A stretch of DNA of 62,730 nucleotides. It comes from Pseudomonas sp. Bc-h (GTDB lineage Bacteria; Pseudomonadota; Gammaproteobacteria; Pseudomonadales; Pseudomonadaceae). The stretch covers positions 1 through 62,730 of the forward strand of contig NZ_MUIN01000015.1 of NCBI RefSeq assembly GCF_002080045.1, read 5' to 3'. The notes below the pieces were generated by a model that made no database searches, was not told where the DNA came from, and worked only from the letters and a program-made list of their open reading frames with translations. Below are positions 1 to 10,200 of this stretch, piece by piece; position 1 is the stretch's first letter, and each line of letters starts with the position of its first letter. Position numbers and translations under genes: made by a program.

Positions 1-48
1 ATGGTAGTGTGGGGTTTCCCCATGTGAGAGTAGGTCATCGTCAAGATT
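1..48 (+). rRNA. rrf: 5S ribosomal RNA, 3' end (partial)
   Basis: The first bases match the conserved 3' third of bacterial 5S rRNA: the GATGGTAGTG-type helix strand, the GGGGTTTCCCCAT hairpin and GAGAGTAGG followed by the terminal-stem strand. The 5' part lies outside the window. The exact mature end (about 48) is estimated from the Pseudomonas 5S pattern. A strong terminator follows directly, so the window starts at the distal end of a ribosomal RNA operon. Confidence 0.88.
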
Positions 49-56
49 AAATTCCG

Positions 57-96
57 AAACCCCATCTGCGAAAGCAGATGGGGTTTTGTTTTTGCG
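57..96 (+). terminator. Rho-independent terminator of the rRNA operon
   Basis: A perfect 10-bp stem (CCCCATCTGC / GCAGATGGGG, 60-83) with a GAAA tetraloop is followed by TTTTGTTTTTG. It sits just after the 5S end and closes the rRNA operon. Confidence 0.93.
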
Positions 97-327
97 CGCA
101 GAAAAGTTCGCCGGCGTTCTCCCTCCTACCAATTGATCCCAGTGATAACGCTCTAATCACCGGGCCGCTGCTTAACAAAAGATAACGTCATGTCGATTGT
201 CATACGTTTCCAAAGCTGGATAGGATGGGATCGCTTTGGTAAGGCACGTCGCACGCAGGCTAGAGCGCCTGCAGCATGAACGGGCCCTCCGCGAGCACCT
301 AATAAAAATAAAGGAAGGGGAAGCTCC

Positions 328-1428
328 ATGCGTGAGCCAGTCATTCGGCGCACTCGGTCCGCGGTCATGCAAGGCGATGACGGTTTACGGACTCTATACA
401 CGAGCAAGCCTCTGGACATCCTGTTGTCATTGCTCGTATCCATGAGCTTGTGCGGTACGGTGATGGCAGCCGAAACCTCGCCTGTCGATACGCCTGCCAA
501 TGCCGGTGATTCGGCCGTATTCGCTCTTGAGTCAGCCAAGGCCTCTCGCAGCCTGTTGTTGGACGTGACGCATGCTGGCAAACGCATGGTTGTGGTAGGT
601 GATCGCGGCCACATTCTCTATTCCGACGATCAAGGAAAAACCTGGGCTCAGGCCAAGGTGCCGACTCGTCAGTTGCTCACCGCCGTTTATTTTGTCGACG
701 ATCAGCATGGATGGGCTGTCGGCCACGATGCGCAGATCCTTGCCAGCAACGACGGCGGCATCACCTGGATTAAGCAGTTCGAAGACCTCAAGCGTGAAGC
801 CCCGCTTCTGGACGTCTGGTTCAAAGACTTGTCCACCGGCATCGCCGTGGGGGCCTACGGTGCGCTTCTCGAAACCACGGATGGCGGGCAGCACTGGCAA
901 GACGTCAGTAACCGTCTGGACAATGAAGACCAATACCACCTTAACGGCATCGCCTACGTAAAAGACGCTGGCCTGTTCATCGTAGGGGAGATGGGCAGCA
1001 TGTTCCGGTCCTCCGACGAGGGCCAGACTTGGGAAAAAATCGAGGGACCATACCAGGGTTCGCTTTTCGGCGCCGTCAGCACCTCTCAACCCAATACGCT
1101 GCTGGCCTACGGCCTGCGCGGGAATCTGTTCCGCTCCACCGACTTTGGCAGCAACTGGGAGCCAATCGCCCTGAAAGGGGAGCGTGGGCCGTTGGAGTTC
1201 AGCATCGCCAATGCCTCGCTGATGCCAGATAACTCCATCGTGCTTGTAGGCAATGGTGGCAGCGTCATGCGCAGCACCGATGACGGCGAAACTTTCACTG
1301 TCTCCAACCGCTCCGACCGCCTCTCTCTGTCTGGTGTGGCGGAGGACGACAAGGGCAATCTGATTTTGGTAGGACAAGGCGGCGTTCACGTCACCTCGCC
1401 GACGGGCGCCGATGTTGCTCAGCAGTAA
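328..1428 (+). CDS. Exported Ycf48/BNR-type beta-propeller protein
   Basis: A 366-residue protein with a hydrophobic signal-like segment at about residues 31-48, ending in AMA-like processing residues (VMAAETS), so it is probably periplasmic. It carries about six Asp-box repeats of the S/T-x-D-x-G-x-T-W type (DDQGKTW, NDGGITW, TDGGQHW, SDEGQTW, TDFGSNW, TDDGETF), typical of Ycf48/Hcf136-like seven-bladed propellers. The ATG at 328 has a purine-rich AAGGAAGGGG site 6-8 bases upstream. It lies 50 bp before an RND exporter, a pairing that recurs in Pseudomonas, which suggests an accessory role for that transporter. The ligand is unknown. In many Pseudomonas this pair sits beside DUF1302 and DUF1329 genes; neither is present on this side, where the upstream neighbour is the rRNA operon. 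Confidence 0.85.
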   Translation: MREPVIRRTRSAVMQGDDGLRTLYTSKPLDILLSLLVSMSLCGTVMAAETSPVDTPANAGDSAVFALESAKASRSLLLDVTHAGKRMVVVGDRGHILYSDDQGKTWAQAKVPTRQLLTAVYFVDDQHGWAVGHDAQILASNDGGITWIKQFEDLKREAPLLDVWFKDLSTGIAVGAYGALLETTDGGQHWQDVSNRLDNEDQYHLNGIAYVKDAGLFIVGEMGSMFRSSDEGQTWEKIEGPYQGSLFGAVSTSQPNTLLAYGLRGNLFRSTDFGSNWEPIALKGERGPLEFSIANASLMPDNSIVLVGNGGSVMRSTDDGETFTVSNRSDRLSLSGVAEDDKGNLILVGQGGVHVTSPTGADVAQQ

Positions 1429-1478
1429 GAGCTGATTGCGCTCAACAATAAGAACTGACCCGGCGAGGATGCTTTCGC

Positions 1479-3860
1479 ATGACAAATCTTCAACACCATC
1501 ACGACAAACCGACCCTGCTTGAACGACTGATCTTCAACAATCGTCCGACAGTGATCGGTATTTGCCTGTTGGTCAGCATTTTCCTGTTCTGGCAAGCGAC
1601 CCTGGTACGCCCCTCCACCAGTTTCGAGAAGATGATTCCACTGAGTCACCCCTTCATCCAGAACATGATGGAACATCGCAACGACTTGGCGAATCTGGGC
1701 AATACCGTACGTATCTCGGTTGAGGCCAAACAAGGCGATATTTTCTCCAAGGAGTACATGGAGACCTTGCGCCAGATAAACGACGAAGTGTTTTACATCT
1801 CGGGCGTCGATCGTTCTGGCCTCAAGTCGCTGTGGAGTCCGAGCGTTCGCTGGACCGAGGTTACCGAGGAGGGCTTTGCCGGTGGTGAAGTGATTCCGCA
1901 AAGTTATGACGGCTCCCAGGAGAGCCTCGACAGGCTGCGCAACAACGTACTCAAATCCGGCCAAGTCGGGCGTCTGGTCTCCAACAACTTCAAGTCCAGC
2001 ATCATCGATGTGCCGTTGCAGGAGTTCTATCCCGACCCCGCGGACCAAGGCAAATTGCTGCCTCTGGATTACCGCCAGTTCTCTCACCAACTGGAAGAGA
2101 AGATTCGCGACAAATACGAAGCGCAGAATCCCAACGTCGACATCCACATCGTCGGTTTCGCCAAGAAGGTCGGTGATCTGATCGACGGCCTGATCATGGT
2201 GGTCATGTTCTTCGGTGTAGCGTTCGTGATCACGCTGGTGTTGCTGATGTGGTTCACCCGCTGCCTGCGCAGTACCGTGGCGGTACTGTGTACGACATTG
2301 ATCGCGGTGATCTGGCAGCTGGGCCTGATGCATGTCGTAGGTTTCGGTCTCGATCCCTACTCGATGCTCGTACCGTTTCTGATCTTCGCCATCGGCATTT
2401 CCCACGGTGTGCAAAAGATCAACGGCATTGCCCTGCAGTCCAGCGATGCAGAGAACGCCCTGATGGCGGCCCGTCGCACATTCCGACAGCTGTTTCTGCC
2501 GGGAATGATCGCGATCCTGGCCGATGCCGTAGGCTTCATCACCTTGTTGATCATCGACATCGGCGTGATTCGCGAATTGGCGATCGGTGCTTCAATCGGT
2601 GTCGCGGTCATCGTGTTCACCAACCTCATCCTGCTGCCCGTTGCGATCTCTTATGCCGGCATCAGTAAGAGAGCGATTGTCCGCAGCAAGCAGGATGCAG
2701 TCCGCGAGCATCCATTCTGGCGTCTGCTTTCGAACTTTGCCGCGCCAAAAGTCGCGCGGGTTTCTGTGGTACTGGCGCTGCTCGCCTTGGTGGGTGGGCT
2801 TTGGTACGGCCATAACCTGAAAATTGGCGACCTCGATCAAGGCGCTCCCGAGTTGCGGCCGGACTCGCGCTACAACCAGGACAACGGTTTCATCATTAAC
2901 AATTACTCCACCAGTTCCGATGTGCTGGTGGTGATGGTCAAGACGCCGGCCGAAGGTTGTTCGGCGTATCAGACGTTGTCGGCGATCAACGAATTGTCGT
3001 GGAAGATGGAGAACACCCCCGGCGTCCAATCCGCCATATCGTTGGTCACGGTGTCCAAGCAAGTGATCAAGGGCATGAACGAGGGCAACCTGAAATGGGA
3101 GTCGCTGTCGCGCAACAAGGACGTGCTCAACAGCTCGATTTCGCGAGCGGACGGGCTGTACAACAACACCTGTTCGCTGGCACCGCTGCTGATTTTCCTC
3201 AACGACCACAAGGCCGAGACGCTGGATCGTGCGGTGCACGCCGTGCAGGAGTTCGCCAGCACCAACAACAAGGAAGGGTTGGAATTCCTCTTGGCGGCGG
3301 GTAATGCCGGGATCGAAGCGGCAACCAACGAAGTCATCAAGCAGGCGGAGTTGACCATCCTGATTCTGGTGTACATCTGCGTGGCCGTGATGTGCATGAT
3401 CACCTTCCGCTCCTGGGCGGCGACCTTGTGCATCGTCCTTCCGTTGGTTCTGACCTCTGTGCTGGGCAACGCGCTGATGGCATTCATGGGGATCGGCGTG
3501 AAGGTCGCGACGTTGCCAGTGGTGGCCTTGGGCGTGGGTATCGGTGTCGATTACGGCATCTACATCTACAGCCGTCTGGAAAGCTTCCTGCGTGCCGGGC
3601 TGCCATTGCAGGAGGCGTATTACGAAACGCTGAAGTCCACTGGCAAGGCAGTGCTGTTTACCGGGCTGTGCCTGGCAATCGGTGTCTGCACCTGGATCTT
3701 CTCGGCCATCAAATTCCAGGCCGACATGGGGCTGATGCTGACCTTCATGCTGCTGTGGAACATGTTCGGTGCCCTGTGGCTGCTGCCAGCGCTGGCTCGT
3801 TTCCTGATCAAACCGGAGAAGATGGCCGGCAAGGTGGGGAATTCGCTGTTCTCCCACTGA
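1479..3860 (+). CDS. RND superfamily (MMPL-type) exporter
   Basis: A 793-residue inner-membrane protein with the MMPL/patched-like RND layout. One transmembrane helix at about residues 28-42 is followed by a large periplasmic loop (about 45-230) and a block of five helices (about 230-390). A second helix near 425-440, a second loop and a final helix block (about 625-780) complete the duplicated architecture. The second helix block contains the GVGIGVDYGIYIYSR segment, a hallmark of sterol-sensing/RND transporters. It follows the Ycf48-like gene by 50 bp and should be co-transcribed, with a terminator just after it. The family exports lipids or hydrophobic compounds; the substrate here cannot be read from sequence. 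Confidence 0.88.
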   Translation: MTNLQHHHDKPTLLERLIFNNRPTVIGICLLVSIFLFWQATLVRPSTSFEKMIPLSHPFIQNMMEHRNDLANLGNTVRISVEAKQGDIFSKEYMETLRQINDEVFYISGVDRSGLKSLWSPSVRWTEVTEEGFAGGEVIPQSYDGSQESLDRLRNNVLKSGQVGRLVSNNFKSSIIDVPLQEFYPDPADQGKLLPLDYRQFSHQLEEKIRDKYEAQNPNVDIHIVGFAKKVGDLIDGLIMVVMFFGVAFVITLVLLMWFTRCLRSTVAVLCTTLIAVIWQLGLMHVVGFGLDPYSMLVPFLIFAIGISHGVQKINGIALQSSDAENALMAARRTFRQLFLPGMIAILADAVGFITLLIIDIGVIRELAIGASIGVAVIVFTNLILLPVAISYAGISKRAIVRSKQDAVREHPFWRLLSNFAAPKVARVSVVLALLALVGGLWYGHNLKIGDLDQGAPELRPDSRYNQDNGFIINNYSTSSDVLVVMVKTPAEGCSAYQTLSAINELSWKMENTPGVQSAISLVTVSKQVIKGMNEGNLKWESLSRNKDVLNSSISRADGLYNNTCSLAPLLIFLNDHKAETLDRAVHAVQEFASTNNKEGLEFLLAAGNAGIEAATNEVIKQAELTILILVYICVAVMCMITFRSWAATLCIVLPLVLTSVLGNALMAFMGIGVKVATLPVVALGVGIGVDYGIYIYSRLESFLRAGLPLQEAYYETLKSTGKAVLFTGLCLAIGVCTWIFSAIKFQADMGLMLTFMLLWNMFGALWLLPALARFLIKPEKMAGKVGNSLFSH

Positions 3861-3874
3861 TAAGCGCCTGATGC

Positions 3875-3912
3875 AAAAAAACCGCAACCTGTGAAGGATT
3901 GCGGTTTTTTTT
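3875..3912. terminator. Bidirectional rho-independent terminator
   Basis: A 12-bp AT-flanked stem (AAAAAACCGCAA / TTGCGGTTTTTT) lies between the convergent exporter and dehydrogenase genes. Because the stem carries A-runs and T-runs on opposite arms, it can terminate in both directions. Confidence 0.9.
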
Positions 3913-3994
3913 GTGCATCGGGGGCGACGCTGAGACTCTGTGGCAGCCGGCAAGCCGGACTGCTGCACCCCCTATGCGTGCCCGTAACGACGAC

Positions 3995-4846
3995 TCAGTT
4001 GTAAACGAAGAACCCACGCCCGCTCTTGCGACCCAGATACCCCGCTGCAACCATTTCCTTGAGCAGTGGAGCAGGGCGGTATTTACTGTCGTTGAAGCCC
4101 TCATGGAAGGCTTCGACGATGGCCAGCAAGGTGTCCAGGCCAATCAGATCGGCGAGCGCCAAAGGCCCGATAGGTTGGTTGCAGCCCAGGCGCATGCCGT
4201 CGTCGATATCCTGTGCTGTCGCCAGGCCTTCCTGCAGCACGAGAATGGCTTCGTTGATCATCGGCACGAGAATCCGATTGACCACGAAGCCCGGACGGTT
4301 GCCAGCAGTGATGGCAGTCTTGTTCAGACGCTCGGCCAGCTTGATCGCCACCACATGGGTTTCATCCGCGGTTTGCAGGCCGCGAATGACTTCGATCAGA
4401 CCCATCATGGGCACCGGGTTGAAGAAGTGCAGCCCGATGAAACGCTCGGGACTGTCGACACTGGCCGCCAGTTGCGTGATCGACAGCGACGAAGTGTTGG
4501 AGGCGATCACGCAATCGGTGCCGACGTTCGCCGCGATCTGCTTGAGCAGGCGCAGTTTCAGGTCAAGGTTCTCGGTCGCCGCTTCAATCACAACTTGCGG
4601 TTCATTGAGTTGCGCGTAGTCGGTGATGCAGCGGATGCGACCAAGCGCTTCCTCTGCAAGATCCACCGTCAGCGTCTGCTTATTGACCTGGCGTTCGAGG
4701 TTCTTGCGCACGGTGGCAAGCCCTCGTTCCAGTGCCGCGTCGTTTATGTCCAGCAGGGTCACGTCGAACCCGGCAATGGCGCACACCTGCGCGATGCCGT
4801 TGCCCATGGTGCCCGCGCCGATCACGGCGATGTGTTGCATGCTCAT
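3995..4846 (-). CDS. 3-hydroxybutyryl-CoA dehydrogenase (3-hydroxyacyl-CoA dehydrogenase)
   Basis: A 283-residue cytosolic NAD-dependent dehydrogenase that oxidises (S)-3-hydroxyacyl-CoA to the 3-ketoacyl-CoA, or the reverse. The N-terminus has the Rossmann motif VIGAGTMGNGIAQ. The catalytic-region signature HFFNPVPMMGLIE is present, as is the C-terminal helical dimerisation domain (about residues 185-283), which ends RGFFVYN. Length and layout match the short HbdA/PaaH type. The start at 4846 is chosen over an upstream in-frame ATG (4909) because GAGGAG lies 6 bases before it and the Rossmann motif then starts at residue 8. It is 14 bp downstream of the thiolase, so the two form one operon for C4-type acyl-CoA interconversion. 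Confidence 0.92.
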   Translation of the reverse strand: MSMQHIAVIGAGTMGNGIAQVCAIAGFDVTLLDINDAALERGLATVRKNLERQVNKQTLTVDLAEEALGRIRCITDYAQLNEPQVVIEAATENLDLKLRLLKQIAANVGTDCVIASNTSSLSITQLAASVDSPERFIGLHFFNPVPMMGLIEVIRGLQTADETHVVAIKLAERLNKTAITAGNRPGFVVNRILVPMINEAILVLQEGLATAQDIDDGMRLGCNQPIGPLALADLIGLDTLLAIVEAFHEGFNDSKYRPAPLLKEMVAAGYLGRKSGRGFFVYN

Positions 4847-4860
4847 TGAAGGCTCCTCGC

Positions 4861-6045
4861 TTACACGCGTTCGAAGATGACAGCGATGCCCTGACCGCCG
4901 CCGATGCACATGGTCACCAGCGCATAACGACCGCCGATGCGGTGCAGCTCATGAATGGCCTTGGTGGCGATGATCGCGCCAGTGGCGCCGACTGGGTGAC
5001 CGAGGGAAATACCCGAGCCGTTGGGGTTGACCTTCTGAGGATCGAAGCCCAGTTCGCGGGCCACCGCGCAGGCCTGTGCGGCAAAGGCCTCGTTGGATTC
5101 GATGACGTCCAGATCGGCGACGGTCAGGCCGGCGCGTTCCAGCACCTTGCGGCTGGCCGGAATAGGCCCCAGACCCATCATCGACGGTTCGACACCCGCG
5201 TGAGCGTATGCCACCAGACGCGCCATAGGCTTCAAGCCATGTTCGCGCACCATGTCGCCATTGGCCATCACCAGCGCTGCGGCGCCATCGTTCAGGCCGG
5301 AAGCGTTGCCGGCGGTGACGGTGCCTTCCTTCTTGAACGCGGTTTTCATTTTTTCCAGTTGCTCGGCCGTGACGTCCCCGCGCACGTGTTCATCCTGAGC
5401 GAAGGTCACGGTGCCTTTACGGGTAGCAATTTCGATCGGCACGATCTGGCTTTCAAAGCGGCCTTCAGCGATGGCGTGGGCGGCGCGTTGCTGGCTGGCC
5501 AGGGCCAGGGCGTCCTGATCGGCGCGGGTGATGCCATAGTTTTCGGCGATGTTTTCGGCAGTGATGCCCATGTGGATGTTGGCGAACGGATCATGCAATG
5601 CGCCCAGCATGTAGTCGTAGGCCTGCACGTTGCCCATGCGCGCGCCCCAACGGGCCTGCGGCATGATGTAGGCGCCACGGCTCATGGACTCGGCGCCGCC
5701 GGCCAGCACCGCTTTGGCGTCGCCGAGCATCAGCGATTGCGCGGCGGAGACAATGGCCTGCAGGCCCGAACCGCATAGACGGTTGACGTTCATGGCCGGG
5801 GTTTCCTTGGTCAGGCCGGCTTCCAGCGCGATGACGCGCGACAGGTAGGCATCGCGGACTTCGGTCGGAATCACATGACCCATGACCACATGGCCGATAT
5901 GCTCGGGCGCCAGACCGGATTGGCCCAGCGCAGCGCGGCTGACCTGAGTGCCCAGTTCGATGGGCGAGACGTCCTTGAGGGAACCGCCGAATCCGCCGAT
6001 GGCGGTACGCAGTGCGCTGACGACGAAAACTTCGGTATTGCTCAT
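4861..6045 (-). CDS. Acetyl-CoA acetyltransferase (thiolase)
   Basis: A 394-residue thiolase of the usual length. It holds the acyl-accepting cysteine in NRLCGSGLQA, the histidine in NGSGISLGHPVGATG and the C-terminal cysteine in MCIGGGQG. It would condense two acetyl-CoA to acetoacetyl-CoA or catalyse the reverse thiolysis. The ATG at 6045 has AGGAGT 5 bases upstream. The gene heads a two-gene operon with the 3-hydroxyacyl-CoA dehydrogenase and is divergent from an AraC regulator, its likely controller. The chain-length preference (acetoacetyl versus longer 3-ketoacyl-CoA) cannot be decided from sequence alone. Confidence 0.93.
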   Translation of the reverse strand: MSNTEVFVVSALRTAIGGFGGSLKDVSPIELGTQVSRAALGQSGLAPEHIGHVVMGHVIPTEVRDAYLSRVIALEAGLTKETPAMNVNRLCGSGLQAIVSAAQSLMLGDAKAVLAGGAESMSRGAYIMPQARWGARMGNVQAYDYMLGALHDPFANIHMGITAENIAENYGITRADQDALALASQQRAAHAIAEGRFESQIVPIEIATRKGTVTFAQDEHVRGDVTAEQLEKMKTAFKKEGTVTAGNASGLNDGAAALVMANGDMVREHGLKPMARLVAYAHAGVEPSMMGLGPIPASRKVLERAGLTVADLDVIESNEAFAAQACAVARELGFDPQKVNPNGSGISLGHPVGATGAIIATKAIHELHRIGGRYALVTMCIGGGQGIAVIFERV

Positions 6046-6229
6046 GTCGACTCCTGAAACCTGTTGAATTTATTGTGGGCTGCACCGACAAACGGCATTT
6101 CGGCCAGGTGCGTGTTGCGGGCAAGTCTAGATCGACGGTTGAGACGGGCCTATGCCAAAACTGTCCACATCGGCTGGCGTTCTTTACCATCAGCGCCGTA
6201 GTGCAAACTGAAATAAGGAAACGCAGCAC

Positions 6230-7246
6230 ATGCGGGAAAAGGATTCAGTGTCGATCTACTTCGTGCAGTTGGTGGTCCACGCGTTGCGCGACCAGCCGTT
6301 GCGCCTGCAATCGGTACTTGAAGCAGCGGGCATCGACATGGCGTTGCTGGACAATCCGAGCGCGCGCGTGCCCGCAAGCGCGTTCGCGGCGCTGTGGCTG
6401 ATCCAGATCAAGGAGCTCAACGACGAGTTCTTCGATCTGGACTCTCATGGCATGCCGCCGGGCAGTTTCGCGCTGATCTGTCGAGGATTGATTCAGGAGC
6501 CGAATCTGGAAAAAGCCTTGCGCCAATGCCTGGCCAACTTCGGACTCTTCCTGCGGGACTTTCGCGGCAGCCTGATCGTGCGCGGTCAGCGGGCGATCAT
6601 CGCAGTGGAAAACCACGCCGAAGATCCGGTCAAGCGGCGCTTTGGTGAAGAGACCTTCCTGTTGTTGATGATCAGCCTGCTGTGCTGGCTGGGCGGGCGA
6701 CGCATCACCATCGACCGTGCGCAATTTCGCCACAGTCGCGAGCGACTGAGCGACGATTCGCTGTTATGGGGGTTCAACCTGGGCTTCGGTGCGCAGAAAA
6801 CCGAGATCGAATTTTCCAGCCATTACCTGCGCCTGCCCGTGGTGCAGTCACTTCCCTCACTCAAATCTTTCCTGCGCACGGCCCCGCAATGGCTGGTGAT
6901 CCGCTTCCGCAATCAGCGCGGGCTGGCGGCGCAGGTGTATCAGCGGCTGCGCAACAGTCATTACGGTCATTGGCCGACGCTGCTGGAAATGGCCGATGAA
7001 CTAAAGCTCAGCCCGACCACCTTTCGACGCCGCCTGGAGCGCGAAGGGTGTGCCTTTCAGGGCATCAAGGATGATGTGCGGCGCGGCATCGCCCAGCAGA
7101 AACTGCACGAGACTGACATGAGCGTGGTCGATATCGCCGCGCTGGTGGGCTTCCAGGAGCCCAGCGCATTTCACCGGGCGTTCAAGAAATGGACGGGAGA
7201 AAGCCCGGGTGGTTATCGCACCCGGCACGCGCAGAACGATGCCTGA
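6230..7246 (+). CDS. AraC-family transcriptional regulator
   Basis: A 338-residue regulator with an N-terminal effector domain of the arabinose-binding/OruR-like type (about residues 15-210) and a C-terminal double helix-turn-helix (about 240-335). The latter includes MADELKLSPTTFRRRLE and the second-helix signature VDIAALVGFQEPSAFHRAFK. AGGAAAC lies upstream of the ATG. The 184-bp divergent spacing from the thiolase suggests that it regulates the thiolase and dehydrogenase operon. The effector is unknown. It ends 29 bp from the convergent glycosyltransferase gene. Confidence 0.92.
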   Translation: MREKDSVSIYFVQLVVHALRDQPLRLQSVLEAAGIDMALLDNPSARVPASAFAALWLIQIKELNDEFFDLDSHGMPPGSFALICRGLIQEPNLEKALRQCLANFGLFLRDFRGSLIVRGQRAIIAVENHAEDPVKRRFGEETFLLLMISLLCWLGGRRITIDRAQFRHSRERLSDDSLLWGFNLGFGAQKTEIEFSSHYLRLPVVQSLPSLKSFLRTAPQWLVIRFRNQRGLAAQVYQRLRNSHYGHWPTLLEMADELKLSPTTFRRRLEREGCAFQGIKDDVRRGIAQQKLHETDMSVVDIAALVGFQEPSAFHRAFKKWTGESPGGYRTRHAQNDA

Positions 7247-7275
7247 ACAGAGCCTGGCATCTCCCGCGCGTCAGC

Positions 7276-10200
7276 CTATGGCAACCAGGCCGCTTGCCAC
7301 GCTTGAATCGCAGCTGGGTCCAGCATCCAGTCGCGCCGTATGTGCTCACGCAGTTGATCGCCCAGCAGCGCGGCACTGGCCAGATCCGATGTGTGGGCGC
7401 GGATGACATCCACCCACGCCTGCAAGGTGTTGGGCACCAGGGTGATGGGAAAGTCGCCGTCGTAAGCTCGGACATCGCTGCAGATGAGCGGCACGCCACA
7501 GGCGCCGAGCTGCAGCAGATCGACGTTGCCTTTGCAGGTGCTGAACAGATTATCGACGGCGGGCAGTAATGCCAGATCAAGGTCGAGCCCGGCGAGCGCT
7601 GCCGGAAATTGATCGGCGCCGGGTAGGTCATGGGATTCATGGCTATGAGCGCGTAATACGCCGTGATGATCCCCCATGACCACCCATTCGACTTCGTCGG
7701 TCAACGCCTGGACCACCGTCGAGATCATGTGCAGATCCCGATTTTGCCAGTCATGGCTGACAAGGCCCACCCGAGGTCTGGCACCGCGTGCTCTGCGCGA
7801 CGACAGGTTGCCCCAGATTTCCGGCTGCAAGCGAGACGGCAGCAGACGCACGTCAGCGTGAAATTCCTTGGCGATATCCGCCAGTACCTGGGTTGAAGCA
7901 ATCACCCGATCCACCTGGCTCAAGCATTGTTGCAGCAGGTCCAGGCGTTCCGGGCTGAAGGCGAACGCATCTTCGCCGGGGGCATCGGCACCCAAGTGCA
8001 AATGGTTGAGGTCCAGCACCACAAATACGTCGGGCAGCACCTTGGCGCGCGTCACCGTTTGCAGATGATCAGCGTCCAGCCGCGCCTGAAAAACGATGAC
8101 GTCAGGTTTGAATCGCGCCTCCTGCGGGATCGAGAGCGCAGTGCTGCTGAGCATGCCGTCGACGATGGCGTCATGCTTAAGTCGCTCGAATGGCGCGATC
8201 ACGCGCTCATGGGGCGATGTCCACAGACCACCGGGATAGCCCAGTACGACCGGGACACGGCGCCAAGCCATCGGGCGCCAGACCTGTTGCGTGTTCAGTT
8301 CAAGTTCAACCGATTGCAGGTCGAACGACAGATTGCGGTTGAATGCCTTGTCACTGACCAGCGTCGGCAACCATTTTCGGTACATCGCCATTTGCTCGCC
8401 GACAAAGCGCTTGCGCTTGGCTTGATGGCTCGCGGTGTCGACGTTGGTTTGACTGACGCTGCCTTCATGGATCAGAACCGCGTGCGGGGTCCAGACATTG
8501 AGATAGCCCTGCGCACCGACCTTCAGGCACAGATCGACGTCGTTATAGGAAACGACAAATGCCTCTTCATCAAGACCGCCGACTTCCTCATAGATCGAGC
8601 GGCGAACCATCAGGCACGCGGCAGTCACCGCGCTGAGATCCTGGTCGACCTGCACGCGCTGCATGTAGCCCTGAATGTGTTGCGGCTCGCCAATGTGCTG
8701 ATGCCCGGCGGGGCCGTCCATGCCCAGGCGCACTCCGGCATGTTGCATGCGGCCGTTGGGATACAGCAGTTTGGCGCCGACGACACCCACTTCAGGACGC
8801 AGGGCGTGATTGAGCAGTTCATCCAGCCAGTTTGCATGGACGATCGCGGTGTCGTTGTTCAGCAGGACCAGATACTCGCCCTTGGCCTGCGCGGCGGCGA
8901 CGTTGTTGATCCGCGAGTAGTTGAACGGATGGGGGTAACGCAATACCCGCACCTGCGCCGAGCCCATGGCCTCGATACCTGCCAGCCACTCCAGAGCTTC
9001 GGGAGTCTCGCTGTTGTTATCGACGATCAATACCTCGTAATTGGGGTAGCGAGTCGTGTGCAGCAGCGTTTCCACGCAGCGTTGCAGGAACGGCAGTTGA
9101 TCCTTGGTCGGCACGATGATCGACACCAGCGGCCGCTCGGTATGACCGTAGCGTACGTGATAGCGGCGCGGCAGAGTGTGCTCGACCGACGCTTGCCCAT
9201 AGCCGCGTACTTTCAGATGACGTAGCAGCGTGTCGATTTCGTGCTGGTTATCGCGGGCGACGGGCTGATCACAGATCAGCAAAGGCTCGCTGATATGGCT
9301 GATCGCAGCGCCGCCTTCGCGCTCGATCAGCCGCAGGATAAAGTCGAATTCGGTGGCGTCTGCGAACTGCGGGTCGAAACCGCCGACGTTCACTAGCGTC
9401 TCGCGTCGGAATAGCCAGTGCCCCGCCGTGACAAGGGGCAAGCTCAGCAGGTAGTCGAGGTTGAAATCCGGGCGCATGGCCGAAATCAGACCGCCCCGGG
9501 GGTGTCGATACATTTCATCGGCGAACGCAGCGTGGGCGTCAGGTGCGTCGAGCAACTTAAGCGCGCTGGCCGTTATGCCGAAAGGGGTAAATTGCGTACC
9601 GGCCTCAATGACCAACAGCCAGTCGAAACGGTGGGTCGCAACCACTTGGTTCAGCAGTGTTGCGATGCACGCTCCGCGGATGGTGACACGACTCAGCCGC
9701 GCGCCTAGAGCACTGGCGGGCAGGTCGATCTTGTCCGACAGCACCACAACCTGCAACGCGTCGAACAACGGCCCTGCGGGTTGAATACTGTCAAGGGTGC
9801 GCTGCAGGGCCTCGGATTCCTGGCCGGTGGTTTTCACCACCAGCAACAGCGACGGCACACCGGCATCGGCGAGGTGCTGGTTAATCCGGTTTTGCTCATC
9901 GGGCCGAGGCACACGAAAGTCAAGCCAGGCCGCGACCTGCTGTGGGTTCAGCCGCTGCGGCAAAGGCGCGGACAATTGCGCCAGCAGGTTGAAATCCGAG
10001 AAAACGCCTTGGTCTGAGAGACCGCGCATGCCAACCCAGCCGTTGTCCAGCGATGTGCTGGCCCAACCCGCCTCGCGGATCAGTCGATGATAGGCGGGCA
10101 GCCAATCGCTGCTCGACCCGGCGATCTCGATGCCTTGTTCGGCGAGATGGCGCGGCGCGATGCGAGTACCGGTCAGCGTTGCCGGCAGCAGAATCAGGTC

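Noticed and set aside
4861..4909. Longer form of the 3-hydroxyacyl-CoA dehydrogenase starting at 4909
   Set aside because: The extra 21 residues are Arg/His-rich, lie inside the thiolase gene and lack a ribosome site, while ATG 4846 has GAGGAG at ideal spacing.
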